From Pseudomonas tritici (GTDB lineage Bacteria; Pseudomonadota; Gammaproteobacteria; Pseudomonadales; Pseudomonadaceae): a DNA stretch of 64,000 nt. The position numbers and the translations under genes were made by a program. The stretch's first letter is position 1; every line of letters begins with the position of its first letter. This document shows, piece by piece, positions 53,186-62,844 of the stretch. Location of the stretch: positions 2,480,001 through 2,544,000 of the forward strand of contig NZ_CP077084.1 in NCBI RefSeq assembly GCF_014268275.3, written 5' to 3'. The notes under the pieces were generated by a model that saw only the letters and a program-made list of their open reading frames with translations, was not told the DNA's origin and did not search any database.

Positions 53186-54336
53186 GGCTTGAGGCTCACG
53201 AAGTACCCAGGCTCATAGGGCACCGGCAGGAATCGCTCGTGCAATTCGCGAAACGAGGCTTCAGGGTCCAGGTCGGTAAACAATGTCGGATGAAACCACT
53301 TGGCCAACTGCTGGATGGCCACGAACTGATAAGGGCTGTTGTAGAACTGATGCCAGATCGCATGGAACGCCTGGTCATCCTGCGCCTTGATCCCGGCATA
53401 GGCCGGGCGCTGGGTGTACCAGGCCAATTTGCGCCGGGCTTGCGCCATGTCGGCACCGGGGCCCACACCGACCCAATGGCCACCGGGGGCAAAGGCTTCC
53501 CAGTTGGCACTGGTGACCACCACCTGCTCCGGGTTGGCGACGATCACTTGCTCGGGGTTCAACTGGCCGAAGGTGGTGGGAATTATGTCTCTGGCGATAT
53601 TGTTGCCGCCTGCCATATCGACGAAAAGCCCAAAGTTTTCATTGCCGAAACTCAGGCAGCAATCGTCGGTGTAGCCGCCGATGCGCTCGATGAATACGGC
53701 GGGGCGCGAAGGGTGCTGCGCTTTGATCACGTCGGTGACACGACGGATCTGCTGGTTACGAAAGTCGATAAAGGCTTCTGCACGTGCTTCTTTGCCGAAT
53801 AACTGGCCGAACAGGCGCATGGTCGGTTCGGTGTTTTGCATCGGGTGGTTGCGAAAGTCGACGTACACCACCGGAATCCCCAGGGCGTCGAGCTTCTCGA
53901 TGTATCGCGCATCCTCGGTAGCATGTTGGGCCTCGATATTGAGGATGATCACATCGGGATGCTGGGAGATGGCCTGCTCGATATCGAAGGTGCCATCTTC
54001 AAAGCCGCCGAAGGTGGGGATTTTGGCGATGTCGGGAAATTTACGCAGGTAAGCGCCATAGGTGTCCGGGTCGGACTGGATCAGGTCCTTGCGCCAGCCG
54101 ACGATTCGCTCGATCGGGTTTTGCGTATCCAGCGCGGCAACCAGGTACAACTGACGACCTTCCCCCAGAATGACGCGCCTGACCGGCAGGTGCACCTTGA
54201 CCTGACGTCCGAGCAAGTCGGTGACGGTGCTGCGTGTTGCCTGCGGCTCGGCCGCCGCTGACGGCAGTGCCCACCCCAACAAACCAGCAAACAGCAACCC
54301 GGCGAAGGCGTGGCTGCGTCGAACAATGGTAACCAT
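53182..54336 (-). CDS. Periplasmic iron-siderophore binding protein
   Basis: A 384-residue exported protein. A signal peptide spans about residues 1-29 (basic start, hydrophobic FAGLLFAGLLGWAL, AAA cleavage region). The mature part is a BtuF/FhuD-type two-lobe fold with HPDVIILNIEAQ and VVYVDFRNHP in lobe 1. It delivers the ferric complex to the permease. I start at 54336, where the signal peptide begins, and an upstream extension of the frame lacks one. The stop overlaps the permease start by 4 bp. Confidence 0.9.
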   Translation of the reverse strand: MVTIVRRSHAFAGLLFAGLLGWALPSAAAEPQATRSTVTDLLGRQVKVHLPVRRVILGEGRQLYLVAALDTQNPIERIVGWRKDLIQSDPDTYGAYLRKFPDIAKIPTFGGFEDGTFDIEQAISQHPDVIILNIEAQHATEDARYIEKLDALGIPVVYVDFRNHPMQNTEPTMRLFGQLFGKEARAEAFIDFRNQQIRRVTDVIKAQHPSRPAVFIERIGGYTDDCCLSFGNENFGLFVDMAGGNNIARDIIPTTFGQLNPEQVIVANPEQVVVTSANWEAFAPGGHWVGVGPGADMAQARRKLAWYTQRPAYAGIKAQDDQAFHAIWHQFYNSPYQFVAIQQLAKWFHPTLFTDLDPEASFRELHERFLPVPYEPGYFVSLKP

Positions 54337-54400
54337 GGTTAAAGCCTTTGCAGTGGTCGGGCCGGATGGCGGTGCAGCTAGCCGTGCCGGGCCGAAGGTT

Positions 54401-56815
54401 TCAGAAATCGACCGTGGTCGACAGTAGAAGGGTGCGTGGCGAGCCTTGAGAGAACGCACCATAGGAAGCGACGCCCGACCAATACTCACGGTCGAACACG
54501 TTCTGTACCGTGGCGCGGAAGGTCGTCGGCCGCTGGGCGATACGCGTGCTGTAGCGCACGCCCATGTCGAAGCGAGTCCAGGGGTCCAACTGCTGGGTGT
54601 TGGCCTGGTTCACATATTGGCTGGCGGTGTACAGCGCCCCGCTGGTCAGCGTCAGCCCCTCGACCCAGGGCACGTCCCACTCGGCCCAGAGATTGGCTTG
54701 CACCTTGGGCACCCCCACCGGGGTATTGCCCCGGTTGGCGGCAACCGCGCTTTTGGTCAGTTGTGCATCCAGCAGCGTCACCCCGCCGAGCAGGCGTGTA
54801 CCTCGGCCGGCCTCGCCGGATACGTTGAGTTCGAGGCCCCGGTTGCGCTGTTCACCCTGTACCGCAAAGGTTGTGCCTGACAGTTCGCCGCTGGGTTTGG
54901 TGATCTGGAACAGCGCGAGTGTGGACATAACCGTGCCGTAGTCGAGCTTGACCCCGACCTCATGCTGGCGTGAGACGTAGGGGGCAAAGATCTGGCCCGC
55001 ATTCGAGGCTGTGGCGGGAGCGATATCGCCTTTGCTCAAGCCTTCCAGGTAGTTGTAGTAGAACGACACATGATCCCAGGGGCGGACGACTGCCCCGAAC
55101 AGCGGCGTCGTCTTGCCATCGTCGTAAGCCGTGGTCACCGCACCTGCCGCATCATAGTTGTTGGAGCGGATGGTCTGTTTGCGCAGGCCGACAGTCACCT
55201 GCAGGCGCTGATCGAGCATCGACAAGGTGTCGGCAACCGCGACGCCGGACAATTCGGTCGCCGAGACTTTCGGCGTGGCAGGCGTTGGAATGTCTACCTC
55301 CGGCCGGGAGATAGGGTGGTAAATGTTCGACAGGATCGGCGGGCCGGAAATAATGCCGCGCGACAACTCATCGCGATAGCGCGTGACTTGCAGCGTGGTG
55401 CTGTGGCTGATCGGCCCGGTGTCGAAGCGCAGTCTGGCGCCGGTGTCGACCGTGTAGCGCCGGACCTTGAATTTGTAATAGCCGGGAATCGACGAGGTGT
55501 CCCCGGCGGTGTTGACGATGGTCGGGGTCTGGTCGGAAAGGCGTGCCACGTTCGACTTCCCACCGCCGGCATGGGCGAACAGGGTCAGTGCGTCGTTCAC
55601 GTCATACTCGCCACCCAGCAATGCCGACTCGTCGCGGGTTTTGGACCAGCCCCACGCCTGGCTGACGTTGGTACGCCCGTTGGCGGCGTGGGGAATCGGC
55701 ACACCGGGAGCGATCAGAAATGGCCGTGAAGCCGCGTCAAATTGCTCTTGCTGGGCGATCAGGTCCAGGCTGGTGCGCAGGCGATCACCCTGGTAATCCA
55801 GGGAGATGGCACTCACCCCGACGTCTCGCGATTGCTTGTCGATGACGGTGTCACCCTGCTGCGCGCGGCCGTTGACGCGCACGCCGAATCGCCGGTCCTC
55901 GCCAAACCGCCGACTCAGGTCGATGTGGGTGCCCAGTTGCAGGTCTTGGCCATAGGTGGCCGTGACGCGGGTCAGGTCCTCGTCCAGGGAGCGCTTGGGG
56001 ACCACGTTGATCACGCCACCGACGGCGCTGTTCGGGGACATGCCGTAGAGGAGGGCGCCGGGGCCTTTGACCACTTCGATGCGTTCGGCATAGTCGGTGA
56101 AGACCCGGTAATTGGAGGCCACGCCGTACACGCCGTCGAACGCCAGTTCCCCAAGGTTGCCTTCGCCCACCGGAAAACCACGAATAAAGAATGAATCGAC
56201 GATACCCCCCGTCTGGCCGGTGGAGCGGACCGAGGAGTCGCGCTCCAGCACGTCGCCTACGGTTGTCGCCTGCTGGTCTTTGATCAATGACGCGGTATAG
56301 GTGCTGATGCTGAAGGGCGCGTCCATCACATCCGTATTGCCCAGTAGGCCGAGACGCCCGCCCTCGGCTACCTGGCCGCCCGGGTACACCGGCGGCAGGC
56401 TATCGGTATGTTTTTGCGCCGCCTCCACCGTGGTCGCCGACAACGTTAGCCGGCGCGGTACCAGGGTGTAGCTGCCATCGCTGCGCAACACCATCTCCAG
56501 GCCGCTGCCTTCGAGCAAACGCGTGACAGCCTCCTGGGTGGAGTAGGTCCCGCGCAGTTCGGGGCTGATCAGTCCCTCCGTGAGCGACGGCTGGAACGAC
56601 AGGGCAATGCCGGCGTCCACGGCAAAGCTTGAGAGCGTTGCGCCGAGCGGGCCGGGGGCAATGTGGTAGGCCTGCAAAGCGACCGCGTCCAATTGGGCCG
56701 GTTCGCCCGCCAATGCTGCCGGGCAGACGGCACCGGCCAGTAGCAGGCTGAGCACGACGCCGTGCACCATCGGTTTGAACGGACGAGCCGGACGCAGGGG
56801 CCGTGCTACAGGCAT
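54401..56815 (-). CDS. TonB-dependent siderophore receptor with signalling domain
   Basis: An 804-residue outer-membrane receptor. After a signal peptide (to about residue 40) comes an STN signalling domain (LGATLSSFAVDAGIALSFQPSLTEGLI, about 50-115), then a plug domain (about 150-265) with LERDSSVRSTGQTGG and VEVVKGPGALLYG-like elements. A 22-strand barrel ends in the terminal phenylalanine of LLLSTTVDF. The STN domain passes binding information to FecR. Just upstream are fecR- and fecI-like genes, so the receptor is expected to be induced by its own ligand. The start is uncertain within about five codons. Confidence 0.93.
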   Translation of the reverse strand: MPVARPLRPARPFKPMVHGVVLSLLLAGAVCPAALAGEPAQLDAVALQAYHIAPGPLGATLSSFAVDAGIALSFQPSLTEGLISPELRGTYSTQEAVTRLLEGSGLEMVLRSDGSYTLVPRRLTLSATTVEAAQKHTDSLPPVYPGGQVAEGGRLGLLGNTDVMDAPFSISTYTASLIKDQQATTVGDVLERDSSVRSTGQTGGIVDSFFIRGFPVGEGNLGELAFDGVYGVASNYRVFTDYAERIEVVKGPGALLYGMSPNSAVGGVINVVPKRSLDEDLTRVTATYGQDLQLGTHIDLSRRFGEDRRFGVRVNGRAQQGDTVIDKQSRDVGVSAISLDYQGDRLRTSLDLIAQQEQFDAASRPFLIAPGVPIPHAANGRTNVSQAWGWSKTRDESALLGGEYDVNDALTLFAHAGGGKSNVARLSDQTPTIVNTAGDTSSIPGYYKFKVRRYTVDTGARLRFDTGPISHSTTLQVTRYRDELSRGIISGPPILSNIYHPISRPEVDIPTPATPKVSATELSGVAVADTLSMLDQRLQVTVGLRKQTIRSNNYDAAGAVTTAYDDGKTTPLFGAVVRPWDHVSFYYNYLEGLSKGDIAPATASNAGQIFAPYVSRQHEVGVKLDYGTVMSTLALFQITKPSGELSGTTFAVQGEQRNRGLELNVSGEAGRGTRLLGGVTLLDAQLTKSAVAANRGNTPVGVPKVQANLWAEWDVPWVEGLTLTSGALYTASQYVNQANTQQLDPWTRFDMGVRYSTRIAQRPTTFRATVQNVFDREYWSGVASYGAFSQGSPRTLLLSTTVDF

Positions 56816-56916
56816 GAAAGGAGGACCCAATGGACGAGAGGAAAAGGCTGTTCCTGTCTTTGCCAGCCGAGATCGAAAAAAGTATCACCCCGACCGCCGT
56901 TTATTTTTGCGTGAAA

Positions 56917-57894
56917 TCAGGCAGGCGACAGGGTGACCCAATAACCGCGCAAATGACTGTTCGCCAGCACGGGGTAGGTGTGCACCAGCATACTCAAAGT
57001 GCGATCGGTATCACCGACCGGAAAGGCCCCGGAAATGCGCAGGTCGGCGATGGCCGGATCACAGCGCAGGAAGCCTCGGCGGTAGCGCGTCAGTTCCGCG
57101 ACGAAATCCGCCAGGCGCATCTTGTCGGCCATCAACATGCCTTGGGTCCATGAGCCGATATAGCGATCGGTCGGCGCCAGCTCACCAAAGGTCTGTGAGG
57201 AGAAGTCGGTGCGCTGCCCGGCGTTGACGATCAACGGTGGGGTCTGGCGGTTATCGGCCAATATCACGCTCACCGCGCCGTCGATCACGGCGAGGTGCGT
57301 GCGTGGGCTTACTTCTCGTACGGTAAAACGTGTGCCCAGCGCCTGCATGCGCCCCTGGCGGGTGCTGATCAGGAACGGCCGGGGCTGAGGGGCGTTGTCC
57401 ACGGCGGTCTGCACCAGGATTTCGCCTTCGCGCAGGTGAATAAGGCGTTGGCGGTCGTCGAATACGACGTCGATAGCGGTATCGGTGTTCAGGGTGATAC
57501 GCGAGCCATCGGCCAGGGTCAGTTCGCGGCGCTGGCCAACGTCGGTGCGGTAGTCTGCTGACCATTGCTGCGATTGCGCCAGCTTCCAGCTTCCCCAACC
57601 CACAGGCATCACCGCCAGCAGGATCGCCAGCTTGCCCAGTGCTGCACGACGTTCCGGGCTGTTTGGCCGGTCCAGCGCCGACATCGCCAGGGAGGGTGGC
57701 AGGCCGCCGAACTTGCTCTGCAGCAATTGAGCACGCGACCAGGCACGATCACGCTCCGGGCTGCTGACCTTCCAGCGCTCCCATTCGGCACGCTCGTGCT
57801 CGCTCAGTTCGCGTTCGTTCAAGCGCATCAGCCACTCGGCGGCTTCTTCGAGTACCTGCGGGTCCAGCGGTGGCTCCCTGCGCAGACCGAGCAT
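56917..57894 (-). CDS. FecR-family sigma regulator
   Basis: A 325-residue inner-membrane regulator. The N-terminal cytoplasmic domain (EEAAEWLMRLNERELSEHERAEWERW, DUF4880) binds the sigma factor. A transmembrane helix lies near 88-103. The periplasmic FecR domain (RTDVGQRRELTLADGSRITLNTDTAIDV) and a C-terminal STN-like segment meet the receptor. It transmits the ligand-bound state of the TonB receptor to the sigma factor. The ATG follows directly on the stop of the sigma gene. Confidence 0.93.
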   Translation of the reverse strand: MLGLRREPPLDPQVLEEAAEWLMRLNERELSEHERAEWERWKVSSPERDRAWSRAQLLQSKFGGLPPSLAMSALDRPNSPERRAALGKLAILLAVMPVGWGSWKLAQSQQWSADYRTDVGQRRELTLADGSRITLNTDTAIDVVFDDRQRLIHLREGEILVQTAVDNAPQPRPFLISTRQGRMQALGTRFTVREVSPRTHLAVIDGAVSVILADNRQTPPLIVNAGQRTDFSSQTFGELAPTDRYIGSWTQGMLMADKMRLADFVAELTRYRRGFLRCDPAIADLRISGAFPVGDTDRTLSMLVHTYPVLANSHLRGYWVTLSPA

Positions 57895-58410
57895 TCATTC
57901 CACCAGCATCAGGCATTGTACGAAGGCCTGTTTCATGTAGCGCTTGACGGTGATCAGCGATACACCCAGCTGCTCGGCGATGTCGTCGTACTTGAGGCCG
58001 TTGATCTGCGACAGCAGGAAGGCCCGCTTGACCAGCGGCGCAAGGCTATCGAGCATGACGTCGATTTCGTACAGGGTTTCCAGCACCATGAAGTGCGCCT
58101 CGGGCGACGGCGCTTCGTGGGTGGGCACGTTCGCCAGTGCATCCAGGTAGGCGCGCTCCAGTGCCTTGCGCTGGTACCAGTTGACCAGAATGCCCTTGGC
58201 CACGCAGCTCAAGTACGCCCGTGGCTGGTCAATCACCGTGACTTGTGAGGCGAGGATCCGGGTGAAGGTGTCCTGGGCCAGATCCGCCGCATCCATGGCG
58301 TTACCCAGTTTTCTCTTCAGCGTGGCGTACAGCCAGCCGTGATGCCCGCTGTATAGGGCCTCGATGGCACGCAGGTGATTGAGATGATTCGCGGAAGAGG
58401 TTTCGCTCAT
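57895..58410 (-). CDS. FecI-type ECF sigma factor
   Basis: A 171-residue extracytoplasmic-function sigma factor. Region 2 is HHGWLYATLKRKLGNAMDAADLAQDTFTRIL and region 4 is FLLSQINGLKYDDIAEQLGVSLITVKRYMKQAF. It would direct transcription of the receptor and uptake genes when iron is scarce and the siderophore is bound. A Fur-box-like sequence lies 20 nt upstream of the start. It is adjacent to its fecR partner, with no gap. Confidence 0.94.
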   Translation of the reverse strand: MSETSSANHLNHLRAIEALYSGHHGWLYATLKRKLGNAMDAADLAQDTFTRILASQVTVIDQPRAYLSCVAKGILVNWYQRKALERAYLDALANVPTHEAPSPEAHFMVLETLYEIDVMLDSLAPLVKRAFLLSQINGLKYDDIAEQLGVSLITVKRYMKQAFVQCLMLVE

Positions 58411-58429
58411 GGCGGCAGATTTGTTTGTA

Positions 58430-58448
58430 ATTGAGAAGTATTCCCAAT
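58430..58448. promoter_or_regulatory. Fur-box-like site
   Basis: ATTGAGAAGTATTCCCAAT is a near-palindrome resembling the Pseudomonas Fur pattern AATGAGAAT-n-ATTCTCATT, with four visible differences. It sits just upstream of the FecI-type gene, the expected place for iron repression. Confidence 0.55.
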
Positions 58449-58495
58449 GCTAGTTGACAACCCGACTTGAGCGCAAGCGCGATTGTCTCCCGTGA

Positions 58496-59680
58496 TCAGG
58501 CATGTGACAGGCGTATCAAGGCGTCAATCAATGAATCGATTTCGGCTTCGGTGTTGTAGGCATGAACTGACGCACGGCTGACCTCACGCAAGCCCCGATG
58601 TTGCATGTCGAGCAGGGTGGAGCCTGCGTTAGAGGTGCTCACGTTGATACGTTTGGGTTGCGTGGCGAGCCACTGCTGCACCTGTGGGGCGCTGCTGTAC
58701 CGATGACTGAACGTTACGATGCCGGACTTTACAGGTCCCAGGTCCTGGGGAGTGATAGCCGTCACTTCCGTCAGTCGATGGCGTAAGTAGCCTGCCAGGT
58801 GCTGGATGCGCTGCCACATCGGTTCGATGCCCTGCGCCAGCGCATACTCCGTCGCTGCCCCCAGGCCCAGCTTGGCCGCGACGTTGCATTCCCAATTTTC
58901 AAAACGTCGGGCATCAGTGCGAATTTTAAAGCTATCCGCCGTGAGCAACGAGGCCGCGTGCAGGTCAAGAAAAACCGGCTCCAAGCGCTGGCACAGGGAC
59001 GGCTCGATGTACAGGAACCCCATGCCCCTGGGCCCGCGCAGATATTTTCGACTGGTGGCGGTGAGCATATGGCAGCCGATCTTTTGCACATCGATCGGTA
59101 CCTGCCCCACCCCCTGGCAAGCGTCCAGCAGGAACAATACGCCCGCCGCCCGGGCGAGGGCACCGATCTGCTCGACGGGTTGCACAGGCCCGCCATTGGT
59201 GGCGATCATCGGCAGCGATACCAGGGCGACGCGCTCGTCTTCAAGCAGGGTCGCCAAGGCCGCGAGGCACACCTGGCCGTGTTCATCGTTGGGGATGATC
59301 CGGATCTCGATCCCGCGCTGCTGCCTCAATTGCAGGTATGGGATGTAGTTGCCGGCGTATTCGGTCATTGATGTCAGCACGGTATCGCCGGGCTTGAGCG
59401 CCAGTGAATAGAACGCCATGTCCCAGGCCCGGGTGGCGTTTTCGACCACTGCGATTTCATTGGGACGCGCATTGATCAGGCGCCCGATGGCGGCGTAGAC
59501 ATTTTCCAGTTCAGCCGCGCATTGGGCGGCCGCTTCATACCCGCCGAGGCGCGCTTCCTGTTGCAAGTGCCCAGTGATGACCTGGACCACCGGCTCAGGC
59601 ATCAGCGCCGCACCGGCATTATTGAAATGGATCAAATGCTCGACACCCGGTGTGTCGGCACGCAGTTGTTCAACGTTCAC
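58496..59680 (-). CDS. PLP-dependent class-V aminotransferase-fold enzyme
   Basis: A 394-residue enzyme of the cysteine desulfurase/isopenicillin epimerase group. The start HLIHFNNAGAALMPEPV is the family substrate loop. D186 in LLDACQGVGQ contacts the PLP ring, and K212 in TATSRKYLRGPRGMGF forms the Schiff base. The desulfurase catalytic Cys loop is not visible, so a lyase, racemase or aminotransferase role is likelier. It follows the MFS gene by 15 nt in the siderophore operon and may make or adapt an amino-acid building block such as a diamine. The reaction is not identifiable. Confidence 0.85.
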   Translation of the reverse strand: MNVEQLRADTPGVEHLIHFNNAGAALMPEPVVQVITGHLQQEARLGGYEAAAQCAAELENVYAAIGRLINARPNEIAVVENATRAWDMAFYSLALKPGDTVLTSMTEYAGNYIPYLQLRQQRGIEIRIIPNDEHGQVCLAALATLLEDERVALVSLPMIATNGGPVQPVEQIGALARAAGVLFLLDACQGVGQVPIDVQKIGCHMLTATSRKYLRGPRGMGFLYIEPSLCQRLEPVFLDLHAASLLTADSFKIRTDARRFENWECNVAAKLGLGAATEYALAQGIEPMWQRIQHLAGYLRHRLTEVTAITPQDLGPVKSGIVTFSHRYSSAPQVQQWLATQPKRINVSTSNAGSTLLDMQHRGLREVSRASVHAYNTEAEIDSLIDALIRLSHA

Positions 59681-59695
59681 ACCCTCACTCCTTGT

Positions 59696-60940
59696 TCAGT
59701 CGCCGTCCGCAACGCGATTGGAAGGCGCGGACACCGACCAGTACCGCAACGCGATCATGGGAATCAGCGCCACTGCATAGGCCAGGCACACGAAAAGATA
59801 GGTGTATTGCAGGCCATAGACCTGGCTCAGCAAGCCACCAATGGAGATGCCGGCAATCGAGGCGAACTGCGCCGTACTTTGAGCAATACCCAGTACGTAG
59901 CCTTGTCGCGAGCTGTCGGCGGTTTTCGAGACCAATGCCATCAGTACAGGGGTGGTCGCCCCCAGCAGCACCCCCCAAATGAAGTAGGCAACGATAAATA
60001 CCACGGGGCTGCGCGTTACGCCTGCCACGGCAGTCAAGGCAATGCAGCCCATGACGATATACGTGATGCGTTGCAGGGTTTCTGCCTGGGAACGATGCTC
60101 GAAGTAGCGCGACCACGCCGTTGCCGACAGGATAAAGCCCAGGGCCAGCAACCCATAGCACAGGCCGACGACTGAGTTGCTGACCTCGAACGTCGAGCTC
60201 ACGTACAGCGAAAAGGATGTCTGCGGCAACATGCGCGCCAGCAGCAGGATCCCCATGACACACAGCAGCGACAGCAGGGGAGAGCTGCGCCATACGCTGT
60301 CGGTGTCTGCGGCCGGCGTGCGGGTGGCCACCGCCGGTTTTTTCGGTACGGGAGGCACATCCGGCAACGTCACGGCGGCGATGACGGTACAGAGTGCACA
60401 GAGCACTGAGGCGACGATATTGATCCAGAAAAACGTCGCGAAATCGAGGATCAGGCCGCCTACGACCGCGCCCAGCAGTGAGCCGACATTGGTCGATATC
60501 TGCAGGATCGCAAATAACCGGGCCCGTCGCGACGGGGCTTCGATACTGACCCCGTAAGCCTGCGCCGGGGCTATATAGCCAGCAAAGGCGCCCTGCAGAA
60601 AACGCAGGACCAGGATGACCCAGATGTCACTGAAAAACGCCAGCCCGAGCTGGGTCAGGGACAACCCCGCGAGTGCGCGGATCATCATTAATTTGTGGCC
60701 GTAGCGATCGCCGATGCGGCCCCAGAATGCACTGGTCAGCATGATGCCCAGCATCGGCCCGACGTACACGGCGATGCTGGCGAAGCTGAATATCGACTCC
60801 GAAGAGGCCAGCCCGCGCAGGTGCACGGGCCAGAACGGCCCGCTCATTTCCATCGCGCCCATGGAGACCAGTTGGATCGCGAACAGAAGATAAATAAGGA
60901 TTCTCACACTTGAACCCTGGATGGCACCTGCTTGGGACAT
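59696..60940 (-). CDS. MFS exporter, probable siderophore efflux
   Basis: A 414-residue, 12-helix major-facilitator protein with the loop motif SAFWGRIGDRYGHKLMM between helices 2 and 3. Position between the NIS synthetase and PLP-enzyme genes, with gaps of 16 and 15 nt, is the usual place for the inner-membrane exporter of NIS siderophores (as PvsC or similar). The ligand is inferred from context. The C-terminal half holds GVLLGATTPVLMALVSKTADSSRQG, a family-typical loop. Confidence 0.87.
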   Translation of the reverse strand: MSQAGAIQGSSVRILIYLLFAIQLVSMGAMEMSGPFWPVHLRGLASSESIFSFASIAVYVGPMLGIMLTSAFWGRIGDRYGHKLMMIRALAGLSLTQLGLAFFSDIWVILVLRFLQGAFAGYIAPAQAYGVSIEAPSRRARLFAILQISTNVGSLLGAVVGGLILDFATFFWINIVASVLCALCTVIAAVTLPDVPPVPKKPAVATRTPAADTDSVWRSSPLLSLLCVMGILLLARMLPQTSFSLYVSSTFEVSNSVVGLCYGLLALGFILSATAWSRYFEHRSQAETLQRITYIVMGCIALTAVAGVTRSPVVFIVAYFIWGVLLGATTPVLMALVSKTADSSRQGYVLGIAQSTAQFASIAGISIGGLLSQVYGLQYTYLFVCLAYAVALIPMIALRYWSVSAPSNRVADGD

Positions 60941-60956
60941 GAGACGGCCTCGATCG

Positions 60957-62807
60957 TTAAACGGCAGCTAGCGGGTTGGTCAGGGTGTGCTGCAAACGGT
61001 AGTTGGAATACTGCATCAGATGCATGCGCAGCAATGAACGGGTAGGCCAAGGATCCTCGACAAAGGCCTGGCGTTCCACTTCCCACACCTGCGGCGAAAC
61101 CCGATCGCGTACGGCGGCGAAGGCGTTTTCGGTTTCCTCGCGCAATACTGCCCACAAGCGCGTGTTGTCCATGCCGTATTCCTTGGTCAGCCATAGGGCC
61201 ATTTCATGCAGGTGCGTGAGGAACGCGGCGTCCAGTACAAACATGCGCACCGGTTCGATATCACCGGTAAAGACCGTAGGCAGAATGCCAGGCTGCACGT
61301 GTGGCTGTAACGTATAACCGCGTTCCTCCAGCAGCGGGGCGTAGGTCCTGCCATCGCCAAAGTCGCGGATCAGCAGGCTGCGCGGCAAGCCATCGGGTGA
61401 GAACAGCACCATGGTGTTCTGCTGGTGCGCTTCGAGCCCGATACCGTACAGCAGGTAGATTGCCACCACGGGGTGGGTGACGACTTTGGCATAGTGGCGA
61501 AACCACCGTTCTACGCTGGCGGCGTCGGCGCGCTCCCCGTCGCGTTCGATCAGGTCGGTAAACAGCGGCCGACCGCTGCCCGGCAAACGGGTGAACAACG
61601 AAGCTACAGTGATCGGCAGGCGATCATCGTTGCGTTCGAACGCTTGCCGGCTGGCACGAAATACCACGGACAGGTGTTTTCCCGGTACGTCGTCCTGGGT
61701 GATCGCGTGTCGGTAGCGCACGCCGATTTCTTCAGGGAAGATTTCCAGTTGCTGGTCGAAACCGTTTTCGGCTTCCAGGATTTGCGTGATCACCGTGCTG
61801 ATGCGCGGCCCCATATGGATCGACTTGGCTTGCAGGCTGCGCAACTCGCTGGTCATCCACAACGCGATGGGCAATTTGATCAGCGGCGCAGCGTGGTCCA
61901 GTACCGGCATCATCGTGCGGTATGACATGGTCGGCAACGTCTGAATATCCGGCCCCTCGGTGATCAGGAGACCTTCTTCGATTTCTGCGGCAAACGTCTT
62001 GAGCACATAGGCCTGCAAATGCCAGCCATGAATCGGCAGTGGCAGCCATTGTGTTTCATCCAGTCCCTTAGCGTTCAGCGCCGCCTTCCATTGCTCCCAG
62101 TGTGCCGGGAAGTTGCTGGCGAACCAGGCGGGGTAGCTGGTCACGTGGGGCATGCTTTCGCTTTTGGCCATGTCAGCACGCAAGGCGGCAATTCGCAGGG
62201 GTACCTGGGCGTTGAACTCCGGAGACAGTTGCTCGACCTCAGAGTCATTCAGTCCGGGGCGGGCTTTCCAGGTCGGGTAGTAGGGGTGACCTTCCAATGA
62301 GCCCCACTGGTCCAGCAGGATGGCGGCGTCCTTGGTGCTCGAATGCCGGCGTAAGTAATCGGTAAGGCTGATGAGGCCCTGGCGTTGAGCGGCCTGGGCC
62401 AGGCGTGCGTTCCAGTGTTGGCGATACTGGCGTGCATGGGCGTCGTTCAGCAGGCTGTTTTCCATATCCGACTTGAGACCGGCCACGCCTTCGTCGCTGG
62501 GCTCAAAGTCGAAACTGTCGCGCAGTACATCCAGCAAGTCTTGATGGCGGGTGATCGCCTGGCGCACGCCTTCGGCCGTCAGCAGCACCACGTCGCCGTC
62601 ATTGACCAGCGTGTCGGCCGGCCCCAGTGCAATCTCGGAGAAAAACAGCTGCGCGCCGCGCTGCTTGAGCGGGTAGGTGGCCTGGCGGCCGTCAGGGGTA
62701 AACGCCAGCGCCGAACGATCCAGGATATTTTCCGCAAACAAGCAACGAATCAGTCGGCGCAGGGCGTTTTTGCGGGAGTAGGCGATCAAGGTGTTGAGGT
62801 CATCCAT
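60957..62807 (-). CDS. IucA/IucC-family NIS siderophore synthetase
   Basis: A 616-residue ATP-dependent ligase that couples a carboxylic acid (citrate, succinate or oxoglutarate type) to an amine or alcohol through an acyl-adenylate. The ATP-binding segment reads GHPYYPTWKARPG, the family GHPxHPxxKxRxG with the second His changed to Tyr. C-terminal GLEAHQQNTMVLFS and RDFGDGR are typical of the IucA/IucC palm/FhuF-like region. It is the only synthetase in the window, though others may lie beyond the right edge. It sits between the opine dehydrogenase and MFS genes in one operon. Confidence 0.93.
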   Translation of the reverse strand: MDDLNTLIAYSRKNALRRLIRCLFAENILDRSALAFTPDGRQATYPLKQRGAQLFFSEIALGPADTLVNDGDVVLLTAEGVRQAITRHQDLLDVLRDSFDFEPSDEGVAGLKSDMENSLLNDAHARQYRQHWNARLAQAAQRQGLISLTDYLRRHSSTKDAAILLDQWGSLEGHPYYPTWKARPGLNDSEVEQLSPEFNAQVPLRIAALRADMAKSESMPHVTSYPAWFASNFPAHWEQWKAALNAKGLDETQWLPLPIHGWHLQAYVLKTFAAEIEEGLLITEGPDIQTLPTMSYRTMMPVLDHAAPLIKLPIALWMTSELRSLQAKSIHMGPRISTVITQILEAENGFDQQLEIFPEEIGVRYRHAITQDDVPGKHLSVVFRASRQAFERNDDRLPITVASLFTRLPGSGRPLFTDLIERDGERADAASVERWFRHYAKVVTHPVVAIYLLYGIGLEAHQQNTMVLFSPDGLPRSLLIRDFGDGRTYAPLLEERGYTLQPHVQPGILPTVFTGDIEPVRMFVLDAAFLTHLHEMALWLTKEYGMDNTRLWAVLREETENAFAAVRDRVSPQVWEVERQAFVEDPWPTRSLLRMHLMQYSNYRLQHTLTNPLAAV

Positions 62808-62844
62808 ATCAGCTATCTGCTCGTTGAGTCATTCATTAAAAGGG